A stretch of DNA of 64,000 bases. Source: Centrapalus pauciflorus. Its lineage: Eukaryota; Streptophyta; Magnoliopsida; Asterales; Asteraceae. Below the pieces are notes generated by a model. That model saw only the letters and a program-made list of their open reading frames with translations, had not been told where the DNA came from and did no database searches. Location of the stretch: positions 62,001 through 126,000 of the forward strand of contig JAANYP010001165.1 of assembly GCA_020465985.1 (NCBI GenBank), in the 5' to 3' direction. Made by a program: the position numbers and the translations under genes. Position 1 is the first letter of the stretch. Every line of letters begins with the position of its first letter. Of the stretch, positions 25,091 to 36,904 are shown one piece after another.

Positions 25091-26470
25091 GAATCTAATT
25101 CTGTATTGGATCTCTAGTGTCTCTGATTAGAGGCTTGTTGGCATGTGTTATGTCGCGTAGTGTAGAGTTACCATGTGACATGCGATATGTGCTTATGTGA
25201 ATTGTGTAGTGTCTAACCCTTGTGTACTCACGAGCTGCGAAGCTTACGTATTCGAGTCTGATATGTTTGTCAGGGGAGCCGAAGATAGGGCCACCAGCTC
25301 CTGAGCGAAAGTAGGAGCTTGACTTGCTGTTGCTGAGGGATTCCACGTTTTGTTGACTGTATGTGCCTTCTGTGCTGTTGGGAACTTTTGGGGGATCTGT
25401 ACAGGGTTTGTATGTGAATATTGGGATTTGGGTTTGGTGCGTATGTCGGGTTCACTAGTAGACAGAGTCGTTTATGTATTGTGAAATTTTTTAATTAATC
25501 AGTGTTTGTGTAAACCTCTGACATGTGTGATGGATTTTATATGCGTTTATGTCACATGTGTATTGTAAATGACGTGCCTTTTATCCGGGTTTGGAGGGTG
25601 TTACAATTTTAGTATATAGTTTAACGAATTTAAATTTTAAAGATAATTTTACTGTTAGATAATAATATTTATTAACATATTGAAGACCAATTAGGATTTT
25701 AAATTTTAAATTTAATTTTAAGATTTGAGCATTTTATAGTGATTTTCACGTTCTTACAAAATTGAAAGGTTTTTACCGGAACCCATCATACAAACATGTG
25801 TGTGTGTGTGTGACAAAAAGATCGCAAAAATTGCCTCCGTTAAAATTTCTTACAAACTGACTCAACGAACAATATTGTTGGATTTGAATACAAACCACTC
25901 TAATCCTTGGTAATATTATAACTTTATGGATCAGACTGGCTGTGTTCGATGTCAATGAGTAAAAATTTCACATTATTAAACACACATGATTTCACCTTTA
26001 AAATTTTGTAATTTTATATAAATGGAACAAAGAAGTTGAACGATAAAAACAAGAAAAAAAAATTGTAATTAGATATAAAAATAAACAAAAGTTATAATTG
26101 GTTCTGAAAATTACAAAATCAAATATTTCTTAAAAGGAACAAAATTCTCATTGATGAATAAATAATATTAATAAAAGGTAGTATTGTTTCGAAAAAACGT
26201 CCACAAGAGCATTACTTATCTATCAAAAAATAATAAAAACTTATAAACGACGGTACAAATTATAATAGAAAAAAGAAGTACAAATATATCCTAAGTAGTA
26301 CAATAACAAGTACTCATATTTAGCAATGGAGTACCATCCTATTGTAGTACACAATTGACCCATTGTTAATATATAATAATCAATTTCAATAAAACCCCAT
26401 CCAAGTGTTATTGTAAATATTGTCACGATAACAAGTCTCACAACACATGACAAATCGAAAGGCGTGCAGA

Positions 26471-26564
26471 GATATCGAGCAGGAGCGACATGAGAACACA
26501 TGTAAAATAACATGTTATGATTTGTGTTATATCACGTGTTCTCAGGTCGCCCCTGCAGGATATT
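26471..26564. repeat. inverted repeat, about 30-bp arms
   Basis: GAGCAGGAGCGACATGAG on the left pairs with CTCAGGTCGCCCCTGCAG on the right with few mismatches; arms extend through GAACACATG/CACGTGTTC. The loop is AT-rich. It could be a cruciform or the remains of a small MITE; no duplication is clear. Confidence 0.6.
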
Positions 26565-27029
26565 TTTGCTGAAAATTGTCAAATGTACATTATGTTCGTT
26601 AACCAAGTACCAACAGGAGGATCAATTGATTATTTTCGAAACTGTGAGTATTTTAGATGTTGGTTTGGATGATTGATGTGTAATGTTTATTTTATTGTTT
26701 AAGTTTTAAGAAAGACAATATAATATATAAATTTCAATAATAAATGTAAAGTGAATTTTATTTGACCGAGAAAATGTTATAAAATTCAATCTTAACAAAA
26801 AAAAAATGTCAATAATAAGAAGGTACAAATTAAACTTCATGATACTTTGTCGGGAAAAAAAACTTCTCATGATACTTTTGTGGTCCAAAAAATTAAATTC
26901 CATGTCCATTCTCAGCAAAAATAAAAATTTATGATCTTTTTTCAATCTAAAAAATTTCACGATATCTTTTTTTTATCAAAGTTTGTATTTTATGCCATGA
27001 TATTTATTTATATTAAATATTTTCAAATT

Positions 27030-27330
27030 TTTATGGGTCGATAGTTAAAAAATAGCAATATAGATCTTTTTATGATTTATAGCAATAATTTTGATTTTTT
27101 TTATAATTAATTGCATCAACTTTTATAAATTTCATGATTAATAGCATCATTATTTGTATTTTGTATCACTGATAGCGTAAACTTTTTTTATCATCTATAA
27201 CAATAACTTTTTTAATATTTGGCTATAAATGGTAAAAAAAATATATAAAAGTTGATACTATTAATAATAAAAAATTAATAATACTTGTATAAATACTAAT
27301 AAAACATAAAGTTATCGTTACTTTTAACAA
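27030..27330. repeat. degenerate TAGCAATAA-type tandem repeat
   Basis: Loose units of 30-45 bp built on TATAGCAATAACTTTT-like words. The same word occurs at 50600-50700 and 58240-58490, next to Helitron-related sequence, so this may be a fragment of the same dispersed family. Confidence 0.4.
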
Positions 27331-27935
27331 TTGACTCATTTTTGTATTTATCCAAGAAATTGGTTTTAAACACAATCTACACTATGACATTTTAATTGGT
27401 TTTAGAAAAATAAACTTCATAACCAACTTATACAAGGAAGTAGCCTTCAAAACATGATAAAATGTTACCAAAATTGATAAACTATGACAATGTATATATA
27501 ATTTTTTTAGGAACAAATGAAATGTGGTAACATAATTCGTGTTAAAAACCCTGGCATTGTATAAATCAGTAAAAACTTTGATACTTTGCTTAACAAATAT
27601 GCAATTAACCCTTTCTTCATGATTGACAGTTTTACGATCGCTCAACCAACAACACTAGTTCGAATCGATAGCAAATATATAGGTTTTAATTTAAGAACCA
27701 TTTAATAACTAATCATCATGAACACCAATAAAAATTTTGACTTATTAGCATCACTTAAAAGGAAAATGATGTCAAATAACTATGTACTTTTGAGTTTGTA
27801 CACATTTATGTAGTGTACTATTTTTTGTGCACATTTGGTTATCAAACTTTTGAAAATGTTTCAATTAGTTAGTTGGGTGACCTGGAAACCGGCACCAACC
27901 GGTCTCACCATGCTTACATGGACGGTTTTTTCTAT

Positions 27936-28534
27936 AAAAATTACATCGAATAACTATGTACTTTTAAGTTTGTACACATTTATGTTGTGTACTTTTCTTT
28001 TGTGCAAATTTAGTAGTTAAATTTTTAAAATTGTTTCAATATGTAGTTGGGTTATCTGAAAATCAATGTCAACCAGTTATCATGCTTATGAGGACATGTT
28101 TTATGACACAGAATTACAAAAATCTGATGTTACTTGTTTTTTTCTTTTATAAATGACTCCTAAACACGATAGATATCAAATTCAAAAGATTTCATTTGCA
28201 CTTGGTAGATATCAGGTTTAGGAGTTGAAAAATAACGCTCTAATATATTGTTATAAATTGAAAGCATATCTTATCATTTGATACATATTTTCTTAAGTTT
28301 GTTAATCTTTTTATAGTTTTATAGAAAAAAATAAACCCTATTAGGTTTTTTTATTTCCAAATTATATAAATTTGTCAACATAAGCATAGTAACCGGTTGA
28401 TATCGATTTTCAGGTAACTCAACTACTTAATTGAAACACTTTTAAAAGTTTGACTACTGAATGTGCACAGAAGAAAAGTACACAACATAAATGTGTACAA
28501 TCTTAAAAGTACATAGCTATTTGATGTTACTTTT
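27936..28534. mobile_element. inner foldback MITE of the same family
   Basis: TTACATCGAATAACTATGTAC on the left and GTACATAGCTATTTGATGTTAC on the right are inverted repeats extending over 150 bp each. It interrupts the outer MITE between the CGGTTTTTTC half and its complement. Edges are good to a few bases. Confidence 0.65.
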
Positions 28535-28637
28535 CGTGAAAAAACCGTCCACGTAAGCATGGTGACCGGTTGGTGTCGGTTTCCAAGTCACCCAACTACC
28601 TAATTGAAACACTTTTAAAAGTTTGACTAACTAATGT

Positions 28638-29081
28638 CACTACAAGAAAAGTGTCATTTAGTGACACACGCTTTTAGTGACACAAAAAAAGTGTCACTAA
28701 ATCTTACTTTTAGTGACACTTATGAAAAAGTGTAGGTATAGAGCAACCTTTTGCCAACACTTTTTCTAAATTAGTGACACAAACACATATATTTTTAGTC
28801 ACTATATATCTATACCCATTCCATTTTTACTCACTCTTTTTGTAGTAAAAAAAGTGTCACTATAGGTATTAAAATCTTTTACCTACACCACAAAAAGTGT
28901 GGGTAAAAGTGGAGTGGGTATAGATATATAGTGACTAAAAATGTATGTGTCTGTGTCACTAATTTAGAAAAAGTGTTGGTAAAAGATTGCTCTATACCTA
29001 CACTTTTTCATAAGTGTTACTAAAAGTAAGATATAGTGACACTTTTTTTTTGTGTCACTAAATGACACTTTTCTTGTAGTG
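28638..29081. mobile_element. CACTA MITE, 444 bp
   Basis: Perfect CACTACAAGAAAA termini in inverted orientation, long inverted arms of AGTGTCAC/GTGACACT repeats, and a 3-bp duplication TGT (28635-28637, 29082-29084). No coding sequence. It would depend on an En/Spm-type transposase. Confidence 0.9.
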
Positions 29082-29160
29082 TGTGCACAAAAGAAGTACA
29101 CTACATACATATGTACAAACTCAAAAGTACATAGCAATTTGACGTCATTTTCCCTCACTT

Positions 29161-29909
29161 GTCCCACATGACTCATTTTCATATTTTCATAGTTAGAATG
29201 CAATAAAACCCAATGGATTATGTTGATAATTAGATTTCGTGACCGTAATGAATCAAATGAAACTTGTATATGTAACAACATGCAAATGTAATCAAACTAG
29301 TGAATCTTGTATACAAAGCCAACCCAATAAAAGTTTATTTTTATTGGTTCAAAGTTTGTATATGTAAAAGATTATACATATATATGAAAACGTATTCCAT
29401 TTGATGCTCATGGTGTTTAATTAATAAATGGTGCTCAAAAATCCTCATACCCTATACATAACGATAAAGGAATGTGTGGGTGTTAGATACCTAAGTCACT
29501 GTAAAGAGATATATTCTATCGATTTCTTTTGGTCCTACAATCGAACTGGTGGATGTCTTCTCTTCTACTTTTCTCGACCAGGTGGGTGTTCTTCATTTTT
29601 TTGACTTCTAATCTAACTTGTGGACGTTCCCTACTTCTCCTAGATCTCAGTGTTCTTCTTTTCACGAGATTTGTTCCTCACACAAACTTGCTTCTCCTCG
29701 GAGTCTCCCCGTGACTTTTTCTTATCATCTCATGTACTCTCCAATCGCTATATTTTCTTAGTCATGTTACTTGATATTTGTTAAGATTGATTTCCATGTA
29801 GTTTTGTTCTATAAAATTTGTTTTCTCCCTGATTCAATTTTACTGATGAGATTTTTTTAAAAACATTTGTATTTGTTTTCTACACAAAAGGTGCTGAGCG
29901 AAATGCCTA
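29161..29909. other. stretch with no recognisable gene or element
   Basis: Less AT-rich around 29500-29720 than its surroundings, with a 61-codon plus-strand frame that looks like chance. It may be unique host DNA; nothing more can be supported. Confidence 0.4.
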
Positions 29910-29918
29910 TTTTTCTTA

Positions 29919-30682
29919 AGGAGAATTTCATATATACTCTTTCAAAGCTTCAAAATATCATATATACCCAACCTAAAATTTAATATCATACATATCCCTC
30001 CTAAACATCATAATATCATATATACCCAATTTTAATTATTAATATCACATATATCCCTCTTAAACATTATTAATATCATATATACCCAAAATCATTAATT
30101 TAATTTTTTTATAACATTTGAAACTCATAATTAATATTGCTTATTAATTAATAACCATTGGACCCTTAATCATTTATTCTTTCAACTAAACTTCAAAATA
30201 TCATATTTATCCAACTTAAATTAAAATATCATATCCCTTTTAATAATTTTATATAATTTATTTTTGTACACTTTAATGAATAAATTCTTCAAACTAAAAT
30301 AAATTAACATTAAAAATAAAAATAAAAAAATTGTATCATGTTTTTCTCGTTTGTAGTTAAATCGTATCGTCTTATTATATTTTTTCATTTGTTTTTTTTC
30401 AACAGTAATCTATATATAATTAACTGATTATATATTACGTTCTTTCTTTTCTTTTTTTTTTTAGAATTTTATAGTTGTATCGCATTTTGTTTTTTTTTTT
30501 CAATTTAGTATATATTTTTTGTTTTCTAATATATTAGTTCCAAATTTTTTCAAGTTTGCATTCGTTTTATAACTATTGTTTATTTAGTTTAATTTTTTTT
30601 TATTTTTATATTTAATCTAGTATATGAGTTATAACTTGTTATCCGATGTAATTAGTTGTGTATATTTTGTGTTAACGATAAG

Positions 30683-30746
<64 letters not shown>

Positions 30747-31752
30747 CCTATAAAATTAGAGTCCAGTTTTATTATAATTTGTTTAATAAAACTAGAAATA
30801 TTTTAATATTAAATTTACTAGATGAAATTTGTACATTATTAGTAAATTAATTTTTTTATTATAAACAAATGGTTATTTTCGTTAGTAAAAAATTCAGCTT
30901 TTTTAAACAAACCTTTTCTATTAAAATGTTTTCTAGTTACTAATTATTAAACAAATTATAATAAAAACTGGACTTTAAATATATAGGATTATATATATAA
31001 TCTTGTAGTTAACACAAAATATACATAACTAATTACATCGGATAACAAGTTATAACTCAGATTCTAGACTAAATATAAAAATTAAAAAAAGTAAACTAAA
31101 TAAACAATAGTTATAAAACGAATGCAAACTTGAAAAAAAATTTAGAAACTAATGTATTATAATACTAAAAAATATATATACTGAATTTAAAAACAAACAA
31201 AATGTGATGCAACTATAAAGTTCGAAAAGAAAAAGAAAAAAAAAAGAATATAATATGTATATAGATTACTATAGATAAAAAACAAATAAGAAAATATAAT
31301 AAGACAATACAATTTGATTACAAACGAGTAAAAACATAATACAACTATTTTTATTTTTAATGTTAATTTGTTTTAGTTTGAATAATTTATTTAGTAAAGT
31401 TTACGAAAATAAATTATATAAAAATATTAAAAGGGATATCATATTTTTAATTTAAGTTGGATAAATATGATATTTTGAAGTTTAGTTGAAAGAACAAATG
31501 AGTAAGGGTGTAATGGTCATTAATTAATAAGCAATATTAATTATGAGTTCTAGATGTTATAAAAAAATTAAATTAATAAATTTGAGTATATATGATATTA
31601 ATGATGTTTAAGAGGGATATATGTGATATTAATAATTAAAATTGGGTATATATGATATTATGATGTTTATGAGGGATATATATGATATTAAAATTTTAGG
31701 TTGGGTATATATGATATTTTGAAGTTTTGGATGGGTATATATGAAATTCTCT
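29919..31752. mobile_element. foldback Mutator-like element, 1.83 kb
   Basis: Almost the whole element is one imperfect palindrome centred near 30840. Ends AGGAGAATTTCATATATA and TATATATGAAATTCTCT are inverted, and arms contain repeated ATCATATATACCCAA units. The 9-bp flanks TTTTTCTTA (29910-29918) and CTTTTCTTA (31753-31761) differ at one base, the duplication length of Mutator elements. A (TA)n tract lies in the left half of the centre (30685-30744). No ORF. Transcription would give a hairpin with arms of about 800 bases. Confidence 0.85.
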
Positions 31753-31804
31753 CTTTTCTTAAAAGCATCTTATTATAATTCAACAAAGCTATTTATGGAC
31801 AAGT

Positions 31805-32129
31805 CACTACAATAAAAGTGTCATTAATAACACACGCTTTTATTGACACAAAAAAAGGGTCACTGTATGGTACTTTTAGTGTCACTTGTGAAAAAGAGTA
31901 GGTATAAAACAATCTTTGCCCACACTTTCTTAAATTAATAACACAAAAATTCTGTCACAAAAATATTTAAGGCTTATACCCACATACATTTTAGTCACTG
32001 TATATCTATAACCATTTCACTTTTACCAACTTCTTTTGTTGTATAAGTAAAGATTTTGACACCTATAGTGACACCTTTTGACTTTTAATGACTTTTCGTG
32101 TGTCATTAAATGACATGTTGTTTGTAGCG
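31805..32129. mobile_element. CACTA MITE, 325 bp
   Basis: CACTACAATAAAAGTGTCATT at the left and AATGACATGTTGTTTGTAGCG at the right, with the 3-bp duplication AGT (31802-31804, 32130-32132). Same AAGTGTCATT..GACACACGCTTTTA subterminal repeats as the element at 28638, but more diverged. Confidence 0.85.
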
Positions 32130-32132
32130 AGT

Positions 32133-33098
32133 ATTTGCACTTTCGAAAATTTCTTTTATAAACAACACACAACAACTACAACTTAGGCTCTGAAATGAAT
32201 GATGAATAGCAGCCAAAGCTAGATCAACACTATCAGAAGACAGGACAACAATTCCTTTAATTCTAGATTCAATAATTTATTATAATATGTTTGATTGTGA
32301 TTGATAAAGGATAATTTTAATCTTGGTTAAGTATGTACGTTGAAATCTAAGTCATGCATGTATGAGTTGTTAATTAGAATGTCAAATTCCAAACAACAAA
32401 GAAAATGATGACAAATAACAACAATTTTACTCTTCATTTTTTCTATAACAAGTTCACAACAAGCTAATATTTAAATTCTTATTATTTCGAGTTCCGTAGC
32501 GTGAACGGAACGCCACTTTAGTGTTTTTATGATTCCCTTGATTCGTAAAGATTGTGATAGAAATTGCTAGCCATTGAGCGATGTCGTACGGTTTATGTTT
32601 AATGTTGGTCATCATTCCAGAGTTTAAGGCTAGCTGTTGGTTCTAGATATAGTCATGTTTATGAACTTCATTCTGTTGTTTTTATTTTAGCTTAATTATG
32701 TTCTTCTGGTTTTTTAATTTGAATTTAAGTTTATATGACTAGCCAAGTCCACATCTTCTGATGGGTCCTAGAGTTAAAAATATATGTTATTTCAAATGTT
32801 CATTATCTGTCAAATATGGTTCAAATTTTCATTATTTTTCTTCCACTGATGAATATAAGCAGACCTTACATATATAGTGGTGACCTCTAGCTTCTTCAAA
32901 TATTTAACATAACGTGATTCTTTCATGATCTAACTTTAAATAGATCCGATCCATAAACTCAATTGGTAATAGCACTATCTTTTTCTTCTTCTTCTTCTTT
33001 TTTTTTTTTTTAATGTTTTTGTTTTTATACGTACATCTATTATCTATATGTTTTCTTCTGTTTATGTTCTTTGTTTCTTCTTTCATTATAAAATTCTA
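32133..33098. other. stretch with no recognisable gene
   Basis: AT-rich DNA with a pyrimidine-rich run (CTT repeats then poly-T) at about 32980-33012. The Lys-rich minus-strand frame over it is due to that run. No domain or element end recognised. Confidence 0.4.
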
Positions 33099-33447
33099 CT
33101 AGTTTATTACCCCGTGTATTACACGGAAATAATAATTCATTGTTTTCTTAAAACATGTATATAAACTTAAAATTTTATTATAAATATAAAAAATATCTTA
33201 AAATACTGATGATAAATTACTGTAAATAAGTTATTAAAATACTATGAAATAATAAAGCAAAAAACTTATAAATATTGATATTTAAATAAATACATATAAA
33301 AGATTTTATTAGTATTAATATTATCGGTTAATAGATATTTATTAAAATATAGTTATGATTTAAATAAATGATTTATCAATTTAAAAGTAACAAATTAAGA
33401 AAAACTTTGTAGGTTTTATTAAAATATAGTTTTGATTTAAATATAAA

Positions 33448-33975
33448 CTAGTTTATAACCCACGTAATAACGTGGATATTTTTTATTAAATTTATTTATA
33501 TAAAATGTATGTGAGTAAAAATAAAAACATACAAAAATAATAATTGTGTTTATTTTTTATTATTTACAGATTAAAAAATAGAGTATATTTATCTTTTAAA
33601 AAAATATTAAATTGTATTTATCTTTTATTTTTATAAGTTGTAATTATCTTTTTGGTGAACGTAGATGTGACACGTGACATTTGATGTTTTCCTTTATTAT
33701 ACATAATAATAATAATTTCCACAACTAATTCAAATTATTACATTTGGATCTAATTATGATTATTATGGATAATAATGATAGATATTTATTTTAGGTAAAT
33801 ATTAATTTTAAATGTTACAAAATCTAATTTATTACTAATTAATTAATGAAAAAAATAAAGTCAAAATTTAATGCAATTAAGTTAATGTGTTAAATTTGGA
33901 AAAATATATGGAAAAATAAAATTTTCTTGTATTGTAGAAGTGACATGTGACATGAATTGTTTTGTTTTATTATAA
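33448..33975 (-). mobile_element. candidate Helitron within the cluster
   Basis: Starts near 33972 (minus) with TATATTATAATAAAAC and CATGTCACATGTCAC, and ends with the CCACGTTATTACGTGG hairpin, GGTTATAAACTAG and a following T at 33447. Boundaries at the 5' side are approximate. An additional 5'-like start near 33715 may mean that it too is composite. Confidence 0.5.
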
Positions 33976-34726
33976 TATATGGGTTAATCAACCCATGTAT
34001 TACATGGGTTGATTTAGAAAATACATATTTTTTTATATTTAAATAAATTATTATAAAATTTATAGATAATTAAAATAAAAAAATTGAAAGCTAGTTAAAT
34101 TAAAGATAAAAAAATACTTAGTTGTTTGATATTAATTAAAAAAATATTATTATATTGTATTATTAAAAACAGATAATATGTGTTTGCAAAAAATGTTTCT
34201 TTTAATTTTTATCAACTTCAAATTTGAAATATCAATTTAAGAAACAAAAAACTTCAATTATGTGAATGTGTACATATTTTGAAAATGATAAAATATAAAA
34301 ATGGAATATCTGAAAATCAACAATCAGAATTTATCATATTCACAATTGAAGTTTTATCAATTAAATTTAGCAAAATAATTAACAAAAATTTTTAACTTTA
34401 TTTACTACACTTCTACATTTAAATTCAAATTTTTACATTTGAATTTAACTATTATCATTAAGGATAATAATGACACATATTTATTTTAGGTAAATATTAA
34501 TTCATTAATGAAAAAATTAAAATTAAAATTTAATGTAATTAAGGTAATGTAGTAAATTTGGAAAATGAATTTAAAAAAATGGGATATGTATAATTATTGA
34601 TTTTAATTAAGGGTATAATAGACATTTCATAAATAATTATGATTTGTCATTAATCTGGACCATTGATTTCTTTCCATCCAATGGTCCAGAAACTTCAAGT
34701 GGTTTTCTTATTATATATAGTATAGA
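33976..34726 (-). mobile_element. candidate Helitron within the cluster
   Basis: Starts TCTATACTATATATAATAAG at 34726 (minus), preceded by A, and runs to the CCCATGTAATACATGGG hairpin at about 33990. The terminal CTRR is not clear (GATTAACC instead), so the 3' end may be damaged or directly fused to the next Helitron. Confidence 0.5.
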
Positions 34727-35162
34727 TAGTTTTATTTATTGAAATATAGTTGGTTGGTTGATATTTAAATTTAGAAAAATGAAGGGAAATAAATTTAAAT
34801 TGTTCAATTAATTACAATATTTAAGAAAATAATTAAGGAAGTTTAGAAGGGACGGTTACTTTTGTCATGATATGAGATAGAGTTAATTAAGGAATTAAAG
34901 GCGGGAAAATGAAAATGAAATGACATAATAAGATGACACGTGGACAATCATGTTCTCAATTATTATAATATATAGATATAGATTTTATAGGCATCTTCCA
35001 ATGAAATTGAAGAGAATACTTCTGAAATGGTTAATTGACAAATACATTAATAACATGTATTGTCATTATTTTCAATTATCTGATAGTCAAGAACAGTTTT
35101 AATTATACCATAAACATGTATTGTCAATATTCACATTAGCCAAAATGTTGACATTAATAAAA

Positions 35163-36698
35163 GGGAGAATTTCATATATGTCCCTCTAAAACTGCATAAT
35201 ATCATATATACCCAAGCCAAAAAAAGAATTTCATATATATCCTTCTAAAATTTCATAATATCATATTTACCCAATTTAAAACTTTATTATCATATATATC
35301 CTTTAAAACGTTTAAATATATCAAATATATCCTAATTATATATTTATTCTTTTTTATTACTTTAAAACTCATAATAAATACTAATTAATAAGGAAATGAC
35401 CAATCTACCCTTTTTATTTCTTAAACTTCATAATATCATATTTACCAAATTGAAAACTTTAATATCATATATACCCTTTTAAACTTTTAAATATATCAAA
35501 TATGTCCAAATTATTTATTTATGATCTTTTATTACTTTAAAACTCATAATAAACATTCTTTTATATTTTTCCTATATATTTTGTCTGCCTGCCAACCGTT
35601 TTGCTTACTCTATTTACTATTTTATTTTATTTTTATTTTTTTATCTTTTGGGAAACCCATAAATGAATTCGCTTTTGTAATAACATTCATGAATATTTCT
35701 GCCAAACAAAGTGAACTTCTTTTGTAGAAGTGTATCATCAACTTTCATGCCAAACATTCGAATACATACGTATCTCAATTCTAACAATATACTTGAAATT
35801 TTTTCCCTAAATTGCCACCTTTTATGCAAAAAAAAATAGTGCAGACCCAGAAATTGAAGGGGGCAAAAACAAAAACCCAGAAGTTAAACATCAAAATAAT
35901 AGTCCCCCAGATCATTACTTGCTTAACGAAGAAATATTTTCTCGAAAGTACCACATTTTGTGCCAAAAAGATGAATCTTTAAACACATCCAAAAACTAAA
36001 GAAGGTAAAAACATAATCTCATATATGAATCTACATAATAACAACCACATAGATTATTGTTTAAACCCTCTAAGAACATGCATAGACACACACACATAGA
36101 GAGTGGAGAGATATGTAACCTTCAGAGAAGGTGGTGAGGGTGGAAAAAAGAAAAAAAGGGGGAGAGAAAGAAAAAGAGATAGATTGTTGTTAAGTGCGAT
36201 GGGAGAAAGAAAGAGATGGCGAGATAGAGTCAGAAAACAACAGTTTTTTTTGACCTTCAACAATCACTTTGTGGCCAAAATATAGAGGAAAAATATAAAA
36301 GAATTTTTATTATGAGTTTTAAAGTAATAAAAGATCATAAATAAATAATTTGGATATATTTGATATATTTAAAAGTTTAAAAGGGTATATATGATATTAA
36401 AGTTTTCAATTGAGTAAATATGATATTATGAAATTTAAGAAATAAAAAAGAATAGATTGGTCATTTCTTTATTAATTAATATTTATTATGAGTTTTAAAG
36501 TAATAAAAAAGAATAAATATATAATTTGGATATAATTGATATATTTAAAAGTTTTAGAGGGTATATATGATATTAAAGTTTTTAAACTGGGTAAATATGA
36601 TACTATGAAGTATTAGAAGGATATATATGAAATTATTTTTTTGGCTTGGGTATATATGATATTATGCAGTTTTAGAGGGATATATATGAAAATCTCCC
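35163..36698. mobile_element. foldback Mutator-like element, 1.54 kb
   Basis: Inverted arms of about 400 bp: GGGAGAATTTCATATATG on the left, CATATATATGAAAATCTCCC on the right, with repeated TATCATATATACCC units. A perfect 9-bp duplication TTAATAAAA (35154-35162, 36699-36707) marks it as Mutator-type. Related to the element at 29919. The middle 35560-36300 is not inverted and is less repetitive, with a purine-rich run (36100-36235); it could be captured DNA. A 60-codon frame there (36103-36285) is low-complexity. Confidence 0.9.
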
Positions 36699-36904
36699 TT
36701 AATAAAAATAATATCTCATTCTTTAATTATATACCATAAAAAAGAGAATTTTTTTTATCAAAATTATACGAGAAATTTATTCTTTAAAATGAGAATGTCA
36801 AAGATATAATTTTTAAAATTTTCTTTTACCAAGATTTGTATTCTACCTAGAATATTACAATATTTAATGTCGAATTAATATTGAATATAACATATTTAAT
36901 ATCC

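Larger units (their letters stand above)
21809..25605 (+). repeat. 3' LTR of the outer Tekay-like element, interrupted
   Basis: Starts TGTAACACCCCGACTCCC and ends GGTGTTACA. Matches the 5' LTR except for a TA-rich minisatellite (about 22957-23372, where the 5' LTR has only a few bases) and a solo LTR (23452-25090). Without those it would be close to 1.7 kb. GC-rich block at about 22427-22565. Confidence 0.9.
25611..27756. other. AT-rich intergenic DNA without recognisable gene
   Basis: Flank of the outer element. Contains a (TG)n tract at about 25796-25813, a hairpin at 26471-26564 and a TAGCAATAA-type low-complexity block at about 27030-27330. Open frames are under 91 codons and Phe/Leu/Ile/Tyr-rich on AT-rich DNA; I see no domain. 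Confidence 0.6.
27757..29154. mobile_element. foldback MITE with two other elements nested in it
   Basis: Ends GGAAAATGATGTCAAAT (left) and ATTTGACGTCATTTTCCC (right) are inverted, continuing for about 180 bp on each side (TATGTACTTTTGAGTTTGTAC and its complement; ACCGGCACCAACCGGTC and its relative). TCACTT flanks both sides (27751-27756, 29155-29160). The middle is occupied by another foldback MITE (about 27936-28534) and the right arm by a CACTA MITE (28638-29081). Related in sequence to the MITE at 16150 but older. Confidence 0.7.
33099..34976 (-). mobile_element. cluster of nested or tandem non-autonomous Helitrons
   Basis: On the minus strand several Helitron 3' ends (hairpin followed by CTAG|T) are visible: CCGTGTAATACACGG with CTAG ending at 33099; CCACGTTATTACGTGG with CTAG ending at 33448; and a third hairpin, CCCATGTAATACATGGG, near 33990 without a clear CTAG. 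5'-type ends (TC then TATA/TATTATAATAA, followed by a CATGTCACNTGTCA-like word) occur at about 34976, 34726, 33972 and 33715. No Rep or helicase coding sequence is present. The exact pairing of ends is uncertain. Confidence 0.7.

Noticed and set aside
29529..29714. 61-codon hydrophobic frame as a small membrane protein
   Set aside because: No similarity, no supporting context; composition is what a pyrimidine-rich stretch would give.
32904..33086. Lys-rich 60-codon minus frame
   Set aside because: Caused by a CTT/poly-T run.
36103..36285. Basic 60-codon frame inside a foldback element
   Set aside because: Low-complexity purine run; kept only as part of the possible captured segment.
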